Shown here: positions 9,080 to 17,857 of the stretch, piece after piece | How the letters are laid out: each line of letters begins with the position of its first letter | Position numbering within the stretch: the first letter of the stretch is position 1 | NCBI GenBank assembly: GCA_039111635.1 | Contig: JBCAQO010000129.1 | Location: 1-23,977 of the forward strand | DNA: 23,977 nucleotides | Direction of reading: 5' to 3' | DNA from: Heterobasidion occidentale | Lineage: Eukaryota; Basidiomycota; Agaricomycetes; Russulales; Bondarzewiaceae | Notes under the pieces: model-generated | What the model was told of the DNA's origin: nothing | The model's database searches: none | What the model saw: only the letters and a program-made list of their open reading frames with translations | Made by a program: the position numbers and the translations under genes

Positions 9080-9909
9080 TGTTAAGAGCCAACTCATAAC
9101 ACATGATATATGATCATCTGATCATATGACACGTGGTCTATGACCAACGGATATGACCTATACCCGGTGACCGACCCCTTGACTTCACCAACAGACATTG
9201 AGTTATCTTATCTTATCTTCTACCCCTGATCAGCGATCATGTCATCACAGTTACCTGAACGGTTCCTAACCCTGTTCCTGTTCCTGGTTCCTGTTCCTGC
9301 CCCAACAGATTGTTCGTTGATTGTTTGCTTCTGTTAGATCGTTTACCTCGGTACCTTAAGAAGCACGGACCTTCTGTAGATCATGCCCTAAACTAGACTA
9401 CGTATATATAGAACGAGCCAGACACCTGTCTTGCCAGCTCGTTCATCTTTGTTACTCCCCCACCTGTTCTTACTCTTGACCTTTGGTACTAGCCATACCT
9501 CTGCTACATCATAGTCTTTGCCATCAGGCCAGACCTTTGATTGTCAATAGAACCTCTGATTAAACATTGGTTGAACTTGTCTCCGCACTTCTCTCTATCA
9601 CCATCCTCAACCACTCAGTCGTCATCTCAATACTGGCTGAGTTCTACACAGGACTAGCAGTGTTCTATCTCAACTTTAGTGGGCAGCATATCTACTGCCA
9701 TCTAGGCCCGCATCAGGTTGTACCTTCACATCTGTGGGAAAACCTTTGTGCCTTCTTGGAGACACGGTACCATCACGAATCCCTCATGCATTCCGAATTA
9801 CACATACAGTTAGCCGCTGGTGCTTTCATTGGATGCACTTGGATTTGGCACGTCCCTTAGTGAGGCAGGAGCCCCCTAGTACATCACATGCAAAGACCAG
9901 GTCTTAACA
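9080..9909 (+). repeat. 3' long terminal repeat of element A
   Basis: 830-bp direct repeat of 325-1146 with the same TGTTAAGA/TCTTAACA ends. It has a slightly longer run of TTCCTG-type short repeats near 9265-9300, which accounts for most of the length difference. TATA lies at 9403-9410. Confidence 0.95.
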
Positions 9910-10101
9910 AATGCCTATAGGATAGGCTGAGGATCTTCAGTCTATTATTCCTGTTCATTCATATCTTTGAATACGGATACCCTTGTTATTCCTCCTGTAT
10001 TATCTTCTAATATAGTGGAGACCTTGCCCACCACTCTGTCCACTGTGCGACCTAGGGAAGAACCTGGTACTCTTGGGTTACTGAACGAGCAGTTCATAAC
10101 A
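9910..10101 (-). repeat. LTR-B3, truncated minus-strand LTR
   Basis: On the minus strand this is the first ~190 bp of LTR-B: it begins TGTTATGAACTGCTCG at 10101 and runs leftward through the block shared with 8325-8530 and 10986-11220. It is cut at 9910 by the end of element A's 3' LTR. On its other side it abuts 28S rRNA sequence, so an LTR-B element had inserted into a 28S gene. Confidence 0.85.
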
Positions 10102-10112
10102 AAAGTCGGAAT

Positions 10113-10146
<34 letters not shown>

Positions 10147-10399
10147 TGAACTAGCCCTGAAAATGGATGGCGCTCAAGCGTGTTACCCATACCTTGCCGT
10201 CAGCGTTGAAGTGACGCGCTGACGAGTAGGCAGGCATGGAGGTCAGTGAAGAAGCCTTAGCAGTGATGCTGGGTGAAACGGCCTCTAGTGTAGATCTTGG
10301 TGGTAGTAACAAATATTCAAGTGAGAACCTTGAAGACTGAAGTGGAGAAAGGTTCCATGGTAACAGCAATTGGACATGGGTTAGTTGATCCTAAGAGAT
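10102..10399 (+). rRNA. 28S (LSU) rRNA internal fragment, pseudogene
   Basis: Matches a highly conserved internal part of fungal LSU rRNA, including GTCGGAATCCGCTAAGGAG, ACTAGCCCTGAAAATGGATG, GGTGAAACGGCCTCTAG and GTTGATCCTAAGAGAT. It is bounded by LTR-B3 on the left. On the right it joins IGS sequence directly at a 4-bp shared AGAT (10396-10399), so all downstream LSU is deleted. It cannot give a functional rRNA. Scattered changes from the usual sequence (for example GTCGATCC to GTTGATCC) are again CpG transitions. Confidence 0.92.
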
Positions 10400-10573
10400 T
10401 GCTTGTGGCACGGGTGTGGCCCGGGTGTGGCAACAAGCCTACTACTAGCCCACTACTAGTCTTGCCACAACAGATCGCTTGTGGCCCAAGTGTGGCAACA
10501 AGCACCAGTGGCCACAAGCACTAGTGGGCTTGCCACAGCAGATTGGGTGTGGAATGGGTGCCACCACAGGTGT
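10400..10573. repeat. GTGGC/CAACAAGC short repeats after 28S
   Basis: Several imperfect copies of a roughly 30-bp unit built on GTGGC, GTGTGGCAACAAGC and the inverse CTTGCCACA. The mixture of direct and inverted copies could fold into hairpins. The equivalent block in the right arm (23010-23059) has fewer copies and lies about 140 bp past the 28S end. No gene is visible. Confidence 0.7.
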
Positions 10574-10980
10574 GGCAACAAACATTGTAGTGTCATAAGA
10601 AACACTCTGTAATGTCATCAGGAGCCGGTCTACAAACGCTCTGTAGTCGGTTGTAGTACCGTAAGAAACACTTCGTAGTGTCATAAGAAACCGGTCTACA
10701 AGCATTGAAGCATCATAAGGAACACTCTGTAGTGCCGTCAGAAGCTGGTCTACAAACACTCTGTAGTGTGATAGGAAACCAGCCTACAAGTGTTGTAGTA
10801 CCGTAATAAGCACTCTGTAGTGTCATCAGAAACCGGTCTACAAATGTTCTGTAGTCGGTTGTAGTGTCGTAAGAAACGCTCCGTAGTGTCGTCAAAGGCC
10901 AGTCTACAAATGCTCTGCAGTCGGTTGTAGTACCATAAGAAACGCCCCGTAGCATCATAAGAAACCAGTCTACAAGGGAG
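10574..10980. repeat. Outer minisatellite, left arm (27/54-bp units)
   Basis: Tandem copies of TGTAGTGTCATAAGAAAC-type units alternating with TCTACAAACGCT-type blocks. Some carry an extra CTGTAGTCGGTTGTAG. The counterpart is 22628-23009. The long minus-strand open frames here come from a unit length divisible by three, not from coding. Confidence 0.88.
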
Positions 10981-11611
10981 GGGATTGTTACGAACTGCTC
11001 GTTCAGTAACCCAAGAGTAACAGGTTCTTCCCTAGGTCGCACGATAGACTGAGTGGTGGACGAAGTCTTGACTGTACCAGGCAATGATATAGGAGGGAAT
11101 AATGATTGGCTCTAAGAGGATAGGTATGCGGGGATACCTAAGAACGAAGAGGTTCATATTCGAGGATACGAATGAACGAAGAGAATAGACTGAAGATCCT
11201 CAGCCTATTCTATGGGCCTTATATACTGTATAGGGTATAGGGTAAGAGTCCGTGTGCTTCTCCGGGTTTCCATCCCAGGAGAGCTGTGGTCGCTGTCTTT
11301 CTCAGCCGGTGCCTACTCTTGTACTTCTCCAGTCGCACTGATCCATCATGGTGCGACGAGGTGCTTACCTATAAGCCCTAAGCCCATGGCATGTGAATGC
11401 CTCCCTTATCTGTGTACCTATCTTCTGAGCCCCGTGTCCCTCTCATATAGCCTCTACCGATGTCTTAAAGAGCCATCGGTCTTGTCGGCTCCTAAGGACA
11501 TGCCGAATACCTTGGTGTACGCTACGTAGTGGAGCCACCTAGCATGTGATGCTTCATCCATCGGTTAGACCGGCCGCGAAGGGCCCCGATCAGTCAAGTC
11601 ATAACAGGGAT
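10981..11611 (+). mobile_element. Solo LTR-B2 with 5-bp target duplication
   Basis: The LTR is 10986-11606 (621 bp), starting TGTTACGAACTGC and ending CAAGTCATAACA. GGGAT flanks it at 10981-10985 and 11607-11611. The inverted right arm has the pre-insertion site with a single copy (ATCCC at 22619-22623), which confirms both boundaries. It contains a block near 11108-11175 that LTR-B1 lacks. No internal region is present. Confidence 0.95.
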
Positions 11612-11676
11612 GTTCAGGGCAGGGCACGAGTCACCTTGTGCGAAAGCACCGAGCATGGAACAAAATAGAATGAAAA

Positions 11677-11794
11677 AACCACAGCACCCAGGATTCCCGC
11701 GTGGTCCCCCACCGTGGTACTAACTGGGCGGCACTCTGGTTAACTGCGCAGATCGGACGGGATGCGGTGCTTTCAGAGTCCTATGGCCGTGGAT
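11677..11794 (-). rRNA. 5S ribosomal RNA
   Basis: The complement is a complete 118-nt fungal 5S: starts ATCCACGGCCATAGGACTCT, contains CGTCCGATCTGCGCAGTTAA and GTACCACGGTGGGGGACCAC, and ends CTGGGTGCTGTGGTT. It is followed by T6 (11673-11678 on this strand as A6), the RNA polymerase III terminator. It lies in the spacer, antisense to the 28S fragment at 10102. Its sequence matches the expected consensus better than the right-arm copy, so it may be functional, although it sits in a rearranged rDNA unit. Confidence 0.95.
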
Positions 11795-12489
11795 AACATA
11801 CCTAGAGGCTGACTCCCTATATGCAGCTGCTGGAGGCCAATGCCTAGGGGTGAAGGATAGGTGAGAAAGTGCAAAAATGGACTTCGCCAAAGGAAAAACG
11901 CGATATAGTGGACACCTTTACTCACGCCTGAAGCGAAACACAACATAATAGGACCAAACAGGTGCCCTTTCCTACTGTATGAGGGAGCATCAGCAATGGA
12001 AAATGGGACGCTCGACCATGGTTGCTGGCCGGGCCTGCTGATGATCCAAGGGCAATCGGGGCAAAAGGATGCACTGCATGATGGATGGGCAAGGGCAGCT
12101 CCTGCCTTATACCGAAAGACTGAGATCATTGAGGAGCGGCATGATAGGGATGAGTGCGGTGGGAATGGGACAGGGTGGCTCTCGTACAAAACATCGAGAG
12201 AGTCATCCAAGACCAGGGACCGAGACCGTCAAAGGTCTCTGTCTTTGGTTGATGGGGAAAGAGGAGGGCGCACAGGAGAGAGGGGAAGAGGAGGAGGAGC
12301 GAGGATGATTAGGATGAGGTGAGTTGGGCAAGAGGTATAGAGATTGATGGATGAGAAGTGGAGCCTGCTTGAAGGCGAGAAGGTGTTGTTCAGGGCAGGG
12401 TTGAGAGAAGATGCTGCTTTGTGATGTATGAGGAGGGCCTGGCTTGTTTACTTTAGGGCAGGCATGAGATGGGCCTCTGTTAGTTGAGT
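11795..12489. other. Unique spacer segment upstream of 5S, left arm
   Basis: Non-repetitive IGS. Nearest the 5S lies a conserved block (11859-11976) with a TATA-like CACTATATCGCG in complement. Further on is a purine-rich stretch (AGGAGGAGGAGCG near 12285-12305). It matches 21740-22437 inverted. Open frames on both strands exist but are not conserved in length between the arms, so I call no gene. Confidence 0.75.
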
Positions 12490-13465
12490 TGTAGTGTCCA
12501 GTGTAGTGTTGTAAGAAATTGGTCTACAAATGCTGTAGTGTCGTAAGAAACGCTCTTTAGCGTCATAAGAAACCGGTCTACACATGTTGTAGTGTCGTAA
12601 GAAACACTCTGTAGTATCATCAGAAACCGGTCTACAAATGTTGTAGTGCCGTAAGAAACGCTCTGTAGTGTCATCAGAAACCAGTCTACAAATGTTGTAG
12701 TGCCATAAGAAACGCTCTGTAGCGTGATAAGGACCAGGTCTACAAGCGCTGTAGTATCATAAGAAGCACTCTGTAGTGTTGTCAGAAACCGGTCTACAAA
12801 TGTTCTGTAGTTGGTTGTAGTACCATAAGAAATGCTCTGCAGTGCCATTAGAAACCGGTCTACAAACGTTGTAGTGTCGCAAGAAACACTCTGTAGTGTC
12901 ATCAGAGACCGGTCTACAAGTGCTGTAGTGTCACAAGAAACGCTCTGTAGTATCATCAGAGACCGGCCTACAAACGTTCTGTAGTCGGTTGTAGTGTTGT
13001 AAGAAACGCTCTGTAGCGTGATCAGAAACTGGTCTACAAGCATTGTAGAGTCACAAGAAACGCTCTGTAGTGTCATCAGAGACCGGCCTACAGATGTTGT
13101 AGCGTTGTAAGAAATGCTCTGTAGTGTCATCAGAAAGTGGTCTACAAATGTTGTAGCATTGTCAGAAACACTCTGTAGTGACATAAGAAACCGGTCTACA
13201 AATACTGTAGTGTCATCAGAAACACTCTGTAGTATCGCAAGAAACTGGTCTACGAGCGTTGTAGCATTGTAAGAAACACTCTGTAGTGTCATCAGAAACC
13301 GGTCTACAAGTCTGCAAATGTTGTAGTGTCATCAGAAACACTCTGTAGTGTCACAAGAAATCGGTCTACAAGTGTTGTAGTATTGTAAGAAATGCTCTGC
13401 AGTGTCACGAGAAACCGGTCTACAAATGTTGTGGTGTCTCTGTGGTTGAATTGTAGTGTCAGTGT
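12490..13465. repeat. Inner minisatellite, left arm (54-bp unit)
   Basis: About 17-18 units of 54 bp, for example GGTCTA at 12575, 12629 and an AGTCTA variant at 12683. Each unit is two related 27-bp halves (TTGTAGTGTCGTAAGAAAC and CTGTAGTGTCATCAGAAAC). The junction contains the dyad CTACAA-ATG-TTGTAG (for example 12632-12646). The 54-bp period keeps a minus-strand frame open for 270 codons with an 18-residue repeat, a by-product. Confidence 0.92.
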
Positions 13466-13576
13466 GAAGAAAGTGTTAAAATTTGGCATACAACTACTTC
13501 CGATAGGGGTCGGTCTTTCTCGCAGGAGAGCAAAGTGTCATAGTATGTGAGCGAGTTGGTTATGCACGTTATCTAA

Positions 13577-14121
13577 TGTACGTGCACTATAGCAACAACG
13601 GTAGACAGGGAAGTGTATAGGGTTAGCATCAGTGAGAAGACAAACAAATTCTTTGTGCTCGATGTGAGAGATGGAGTGCCCACAGTGATATTACCGAGAG
13701 CTGGTCTCACTGTCAGGGACTACATTGGAAAAGGTTTTGAGGGAGAGGTTGTATGTGCTAATTTAATTCTTTACAATTTCCTTTCACTAATGGCTTATAA
13801 TAGATAACATGGATTAGGCCGCATAGAGAAAAGATCGCGTTGGCCCCACTGCCAACTCCCCCGTCCAAATCCCCTTCCCATTTCCTCCCCCCTCCCCGTC
13901 TCCTCCCCCCTCCTCATCTCCTCCTCCCTCCTTGTCTTCTGCCGGATCCCCATCCCCTGCCCAAGCCCCCGACCCTTCATCCCCTTCCTCCCCCTCCCAC
14001 TCTGCTGTCCCCTCCGAATTGCCGCTGCCACACCCCTCTACAAAAGGGACTACCCATTCAACGTATCACCCTATTCATGATCTTCTCAGTAGAATCGTGC
14101 TCTAACAGGTACCTGAGGTGA
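13577..14121 (+). pseudogene. Kinase-like exon remnant with one intron
   Basis: The frame opens at 13577 without a Met and reads VYRVSISEKTNKFFVLDVRD, then DYIGKGFEGEV at its end. The last motif resembles the glycine-rich ATP loop (GxGxxGxV) of protein kinases. A canonical fungal intron follows at 13751-13803: GTATGT donor, CTAAT branch site 12 bp from the acceptor, TAG acceptor, 53 nt, phase 0. The spliced frame then enters a Pro/Leu-rich CCTCCC tract and ends at TGA 14119-14121. No kinase lobe follows, so this is a truncated gene fragment. The splice signals are clear, the kinase link weak. Confidence 0.4.
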
Positions 14122-14597
14122 CCTCGTGGCTTTTTTGTGCAAAGACAAAGGCTACTGTCCCATCGCTAGTTATCTGGCTTAATTTCTGCGATCTAATATT
14201 AAAAGCATATGGCGTAGTAAGCATTGAATTATTGTTTCATCTGTTGAAATCTCAATTGGTAATACAACACGATCATGAGGGCATCATGGAGACAACCTTC
14301 ATGGCAGACGCTCTTGACGAAACCCTTTACGAGAGGTGGGTGCTGTTAAAGACAGTCTCTATGGCATCAAGTTTGACAGGCACCAGGGCGTTGAGTTTGA
14401 CAGACACCAGGGCAACAAGTTTGACCCCCTCCAGGACGTTGCATTTGACCAGCAGAAGGGCTTACCTATGGAACAGAACCGCCCTTATTAGACTCAGGCC
14501 GATACTTTATACACCAGCTCTCATTTTGGAGCTCAAACCCTTCTCTGCCTTTATGGAATGGGCCTTGGGGGTGGCAATACCAAAAGGGGAGAATTGA
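14118..14597 (+). CDS. Hypothetical ORF, unrecognised
   Basis: 159 codons from ATG 14118. The middle (VVSIELLFHLLKSQLVIQHD, then DALDETLYERW) looks protein-like. A 24-bp tandem repeat then follows (14371-14466, four copies). In another frame that repeat encodes a neat eight-residue charged unit (KFDRHQGV, EFDRHQGN), so a frame change or an intron around 14340 may join the two. No family is recognised. It could equally be decayed coding DNA. Confidence 0.3.
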   Translation: MTSWLFCAKTKATVPSLVIWLNFCDLILKAYGVVSIELLFHLLKSQLVIQHDHEGIMETTFMADALDETLYERWVLLKTVSMASSLTGTRALSLTDTRATSLTPSRTLHLTSRRAYLWNRTALIRLRPILYTPALILELKPFSAFMEWALGVAIPKGEN

Positions 14598-15297
14598 TGG
14601 ATGTTGATGGATGATGATTGCATTTTTGTCGGTAGTTTGCTTTTTGTGAAGGTTTGGATCGGTGTACGTGTCATGGCTCTTTTTTGTTTGTTCTGCTCTA
14701 CTTTATACTACCATGATGTAAAGAAAAATGCCATGAGGAACAGGCGGCCGATGATGGAGAGGAACCCAGTGTTCAACAATGGCAAAGCTCAATACTGCCC
14801 ACCCGCACACATGCACGCACATATGCTCAAGCCCTCGACATGTCCCCCTTGTCCACTCGACCCTGCATACACTCGGCCCCGCATACACTCAGTCCCGCAC
14901 ATGTTCAACCTCTCAACCTCTCTTGACCCATACCCACCCCACCTCATCTCTGTCCATGCTCACTGCCCTCTCTTTCTCCAGCACCATCCATGGTATTCAC
15001 CGCTGAGGTGTTCTGCTCCACCAACGCCCCCACGCCCACGCCGCCCGATGACGAACCAAGTGTCGCAACTGTCCAAGTGTTGACAACAACAACTTAGAGG
15101 AAGGGCGGTGGTGGAGAGACAGGCTGGGAAGTGAGAGGGCACTGACAACAAGGATATCCACAAGGTACGTCGTCTCTCTTCGCGCCAGCCTCTCCCTGCA
15201 CATGCGCCCCTCCCACTCTCGTCCTGTCTATCTGGCCCTCCCTCAACACCCTCATGCTCTCCTGCACGACTTGTTCGACACCATAGCCGCTCACCAA
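14598..15297. other. Low-complexity, pyrimidine-rich stretch, no gene called
   Basis: A frame is open at 14601-15083 and others overlap on the minus strand, but from 14800 on the sequence is a run of short C/T/A-rich phrases (CATACACTCGGCCCCGCATA and similar) with no conserved motif. Similar DNA resumes at 18532 beyond LTR-C, consistent with one tract interrupted by that insertion. Confidence 0.5.
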
Positions 15298-15489
15298 CAA
15301 TCTGTTAGGTCAGAGACCTATCACGTGCACCGATGCACAAAAGGGGATCCCTAGGCTAAAATGTCCACAGCATTGTAGAGTCGAAGGCTCCAATGAATGA
15401 AGACGATCAATCGTCTATGGGCTCTTTCAAGAAACTCGGAGTCGTTCTCTGCCTTGTCCTTAAAGAGGTTAAGGAGATGATGGATTACT

Positions 15490-17857
15490 ATTTTAAAGGA
15501 GATTTACCTTTACACAGGAAAATTTTACCTTTACTTCATAAAGAGGAGCAAATATAACTTATTTATATATTTGTTTGTACATTTTTTTAAATAATTTAAA
15601 TGAAAAAGTGAAATTATTCACATTGTTTATTTATATTCAATTTGATTTTTAATTAAGTTTTAAGTTTTACCCTGGAGTTTATTATTTGAGAATTATAAAA
15701 TTAAAAATCTGTATCTTTGAAAAAGAGTTATTTAAATACATAACAATTTAAATTTTATTGATTTACTGCATAAATTAAATCTAATAAGCCTTTTTTATGA
15801 TATAAATCTATCCAAGAAGATAAACCTAAACCAGAATTTAAATTAAAAACTACTAGTTTAAAGGGAAATTTAGTAAAACTTTTAATTTAAATCGCTAAGG
15901 CGAATACTGAATTAAATTTAAAAAAGTGTTAAATATTTTATATTATATTATTAAATTTAGATTTATTAAAATTAGACTATTTAAAGTTGCTAAAGTTAAA
16001 AATCCAAAAAGAATGACTAGAATAATTTAATTTAATTTAATATACACAAAATACAAAATTAAGTAAAAACAAATAATAAAAATAAAACTAAAAAAATTAT
16101 GTTTTTTTTTAATTTTATTTGCGTTTGTTTTGACAAAATAAACTATTAGCAAACAATAAAAGTGATACTTCTTAATACGTTTTATAAACAAATAATAAAT
16201 GAAATAAAAAGTAACAGTGTTATAATTATTTGCAATATATAAAAATTAAACACATTTAAATGGTTTTAAATAATCAAATATCTTATAGATATTTCAAAAC
16301 AAACTATATGCAGGGAACTAAGAAATTTAAATAAACAAAATACTATACAATTAAGTCATATTTATTATTAAAAAGTACTTGTTTTCAAGATGAGCGCCAT
16401 AAACCAGACTCGACCAAGTACCCTGTAATTTTATTATTAAAACCAGTAGTTACAGTAACACTGAACGCCCCTCTTTTATTTTTAAAATTCTATTTAAATA
16501 ATACTTGCTTTAATTTTTACCAAAGCTTAAATTTTATTATAACATTTAATTATTTTAGAAGTGTAGCACGGTAAATAAAAATATTTTTAATTAAGGTTTT
16601 TTTTATTAATGCTGATGGAGTATTTAAATTTTTCTTTAGAATTAGATTACATAAAGAGAACATTAAAGTTTTAGAACTAATATAAAATATTAAAAAAATA
16701 AATTTAAGATTATAAAAATTTGTTATATACATTATTATTATGCTAATAAAATATGATATTTACCAATACTAATGTAAAAAGTAGAAAAACAATATAAAAA
16801 TAAAATATATTTTTTGTGTTTTGTTTTTTATAAAATAAACCATTATAAGGTTAATAATAAAACTATAATTCAATAATTCTATTATCTAAGATTTTGATAC
16901 ATATAAATCACCATTAGAAATGGTGAATTAATTATATTATTTTGATTTTGCAAATAGATTAGATTATTTACAGTTATTGTTTTACTATTAGAAAATATTT
17001 TATTAAATTTATTTATATATTATTAAAATTAAAATTTTTTTAAACCGGAAAATTTAAAATAAAAATTTTAAAGGAGATCTATTTTTACTCCAACTATTAA
17101 ATTAAGTAGTTACTTTTTGATTAGTTATGGTTCCGTCTTTATATTAAGAGATTAAAATTTAAACTCTAAAAGCGGTAACCCTTTAAATTTCATAATGGCT
17201 CCGCCTTATTAGCCTAGTAAACATCTGTTTATTTAAATTTAATTATTGTATAGCTGTGCGCGTTGCTCCGCGCCAAAATTAAACAAAACAACACTTAAAA
17301 CAAAATAAAATTATTTAATAAAGATTTATAAACAGTTAGCTGTAATTTTAAATTATAATTTATAAAAATTTAACTGTTAAAATTTAATAAATAATTTACT
17401 TTAAACAAGTGAAACTTTTATATGAATAATTTTATTTATAAACTTTTATTTTAGCTTTATTTAATGTGTTAAGTAATGCAATAGAATCTTGTATACAATA
17501 ATCTGTAAATCTTTTAAGTAACTCAGGTTTATCGAATAAATCAATTGAATTAAAAATATACACAAATTAAATATTAATACAAATTATAATTAGAAAAAAT
17601 GTTGTAATATTTAAATAAAATTTTATCAAAAAATAAAATTAAAACTGTTTTTCAAACCGGAAAATTTAAAATAATAAACAAATTGCAAGAACAATTAAAT
17701 AAAGCTAATAATAGAAATGAATTATTACATGCAAAAATTTCGGATTTACAAGACAACAGTATTCAATCTTTATCAGAAAATAGTAAAATTAATTTAATAA
17801 AATTATGAATTTGTATTTTTAAAAACAGTTGTTTTAAAGTTAAATTTTTATTAATTT
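15490..17857. other. AT-rich insert, probably nuclear copy of mitochondrial DNA
   Basis: About 2.4 kb of very AT-rich DNA with abrupt edges, unlike everything around it. It contains short GC clusters typical of fungal mitochondrial intergenic DNA: TGCGCGTTGCTCCGCGCC (17257-17274) and GGCTCCGCC (17198-17206). A GC-richer island lies at 16388-16472. AAACCGGAAAATTTAAAATA occurs twice (from 17042 and from 17655). I see no rRNA, tRNA or respiratory-chain gene. The mitochondrial origin is inference from composition. A mitochondrial plasmid or another AT-rich element is possible. The left edge is approximate. Confidence 0.55.
17608..17805 (+). pseudogene. ORF fragment in the AT-rich insert, coiled-coil-like
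   Basis: 66 open codons without an initiating Met, including KLQEQLNKANNRNELLHAKI, a Leu/Asn/Gln-rich helical stretch with coiled-coil spacing. It meets TGA at 17806. In fungal mitochondria TGA is Trp, and reading it so leads into a hydrophobic end (LICF) up to the insert edge. No family recognised. This is the only stretch of the insert that looks protein-coding. Confidence 0.35.

Larger units (their letters stand above)
325..9909 (+). mobile_element. Element A: nested, degenerate Ty3/gypsy chromovirus LTR retrotransposon
   Basis: Two near-identical direct repeats (325-1146 and 9080-9909) enclose gag, protease, RT, RNase H, integrase and a chromodomain in the Ty3/gypsy order (integrase last). 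The LTRs begin TGTTAAGA and end TCTTAACA. A primer-binding candidate follows the 5' LTR and a purine tract precedes the 3' LTR. A solo LTR of another family (8325-8894) lies inside, so element A is older than that insertion. In the first 105 aligned LTR bases I count five differences, all transitions. No target-site duplication is visible: the left flank ends CTGCC and the right flank begins AATGC, and the flanks are different elements, so one side was rearranged after insertion. Confidence 0.93.
10396..13465. repeat. Left arm of the inverted rDNA-spacer duplication
   Basis: The reverse complement of 19838-23059 matches this region in order: GTGGC-rich block, outer minisatellite, 5S gene, unique spacer, inner minisatellite. 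Homology ends sharply at 13465 (AGTGT) on the inside and at 10396-10399 on the outside. It differs by the LTR-B2 insertion (10986-11606), by array length and by many substitutions, so it is not an assembly copy. Where the right arm has CpG the left often has TpG or CpA (for example around 11936-11950). Confidence 0.9.

Noticed and set aside
9567..9860. 97-codon ORF within the 3' LTR of element A
   Set aside because: It is LTR sequence; the 5' LTR copy does not keep the frame.
11773..12210. 145-codon minus-strand ORF and its 152-codon counterpart at 22001-22459
   Set aside because: They overlap the 5S gene and conserved spacer, and their lengths and ends differ between arms. Similarity is due to the inverted duplication.
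12480..13292. 270-codon minus-strand ORF with 18-residue repeats, and similar long ORFs in all minisatellite arrays
   Set aside because: The 54-bp unit is divisible by three and lacks stops in that frame. The frame is not kept between arms and the unit is spacer DNA.
15490..17857. AT-rich centromere or replication origin
   Set aside because: GC clusters, sharp edges within an LTR and a coding-like fragment fit organelle DNA better. Composition alone cannot show a centromere.
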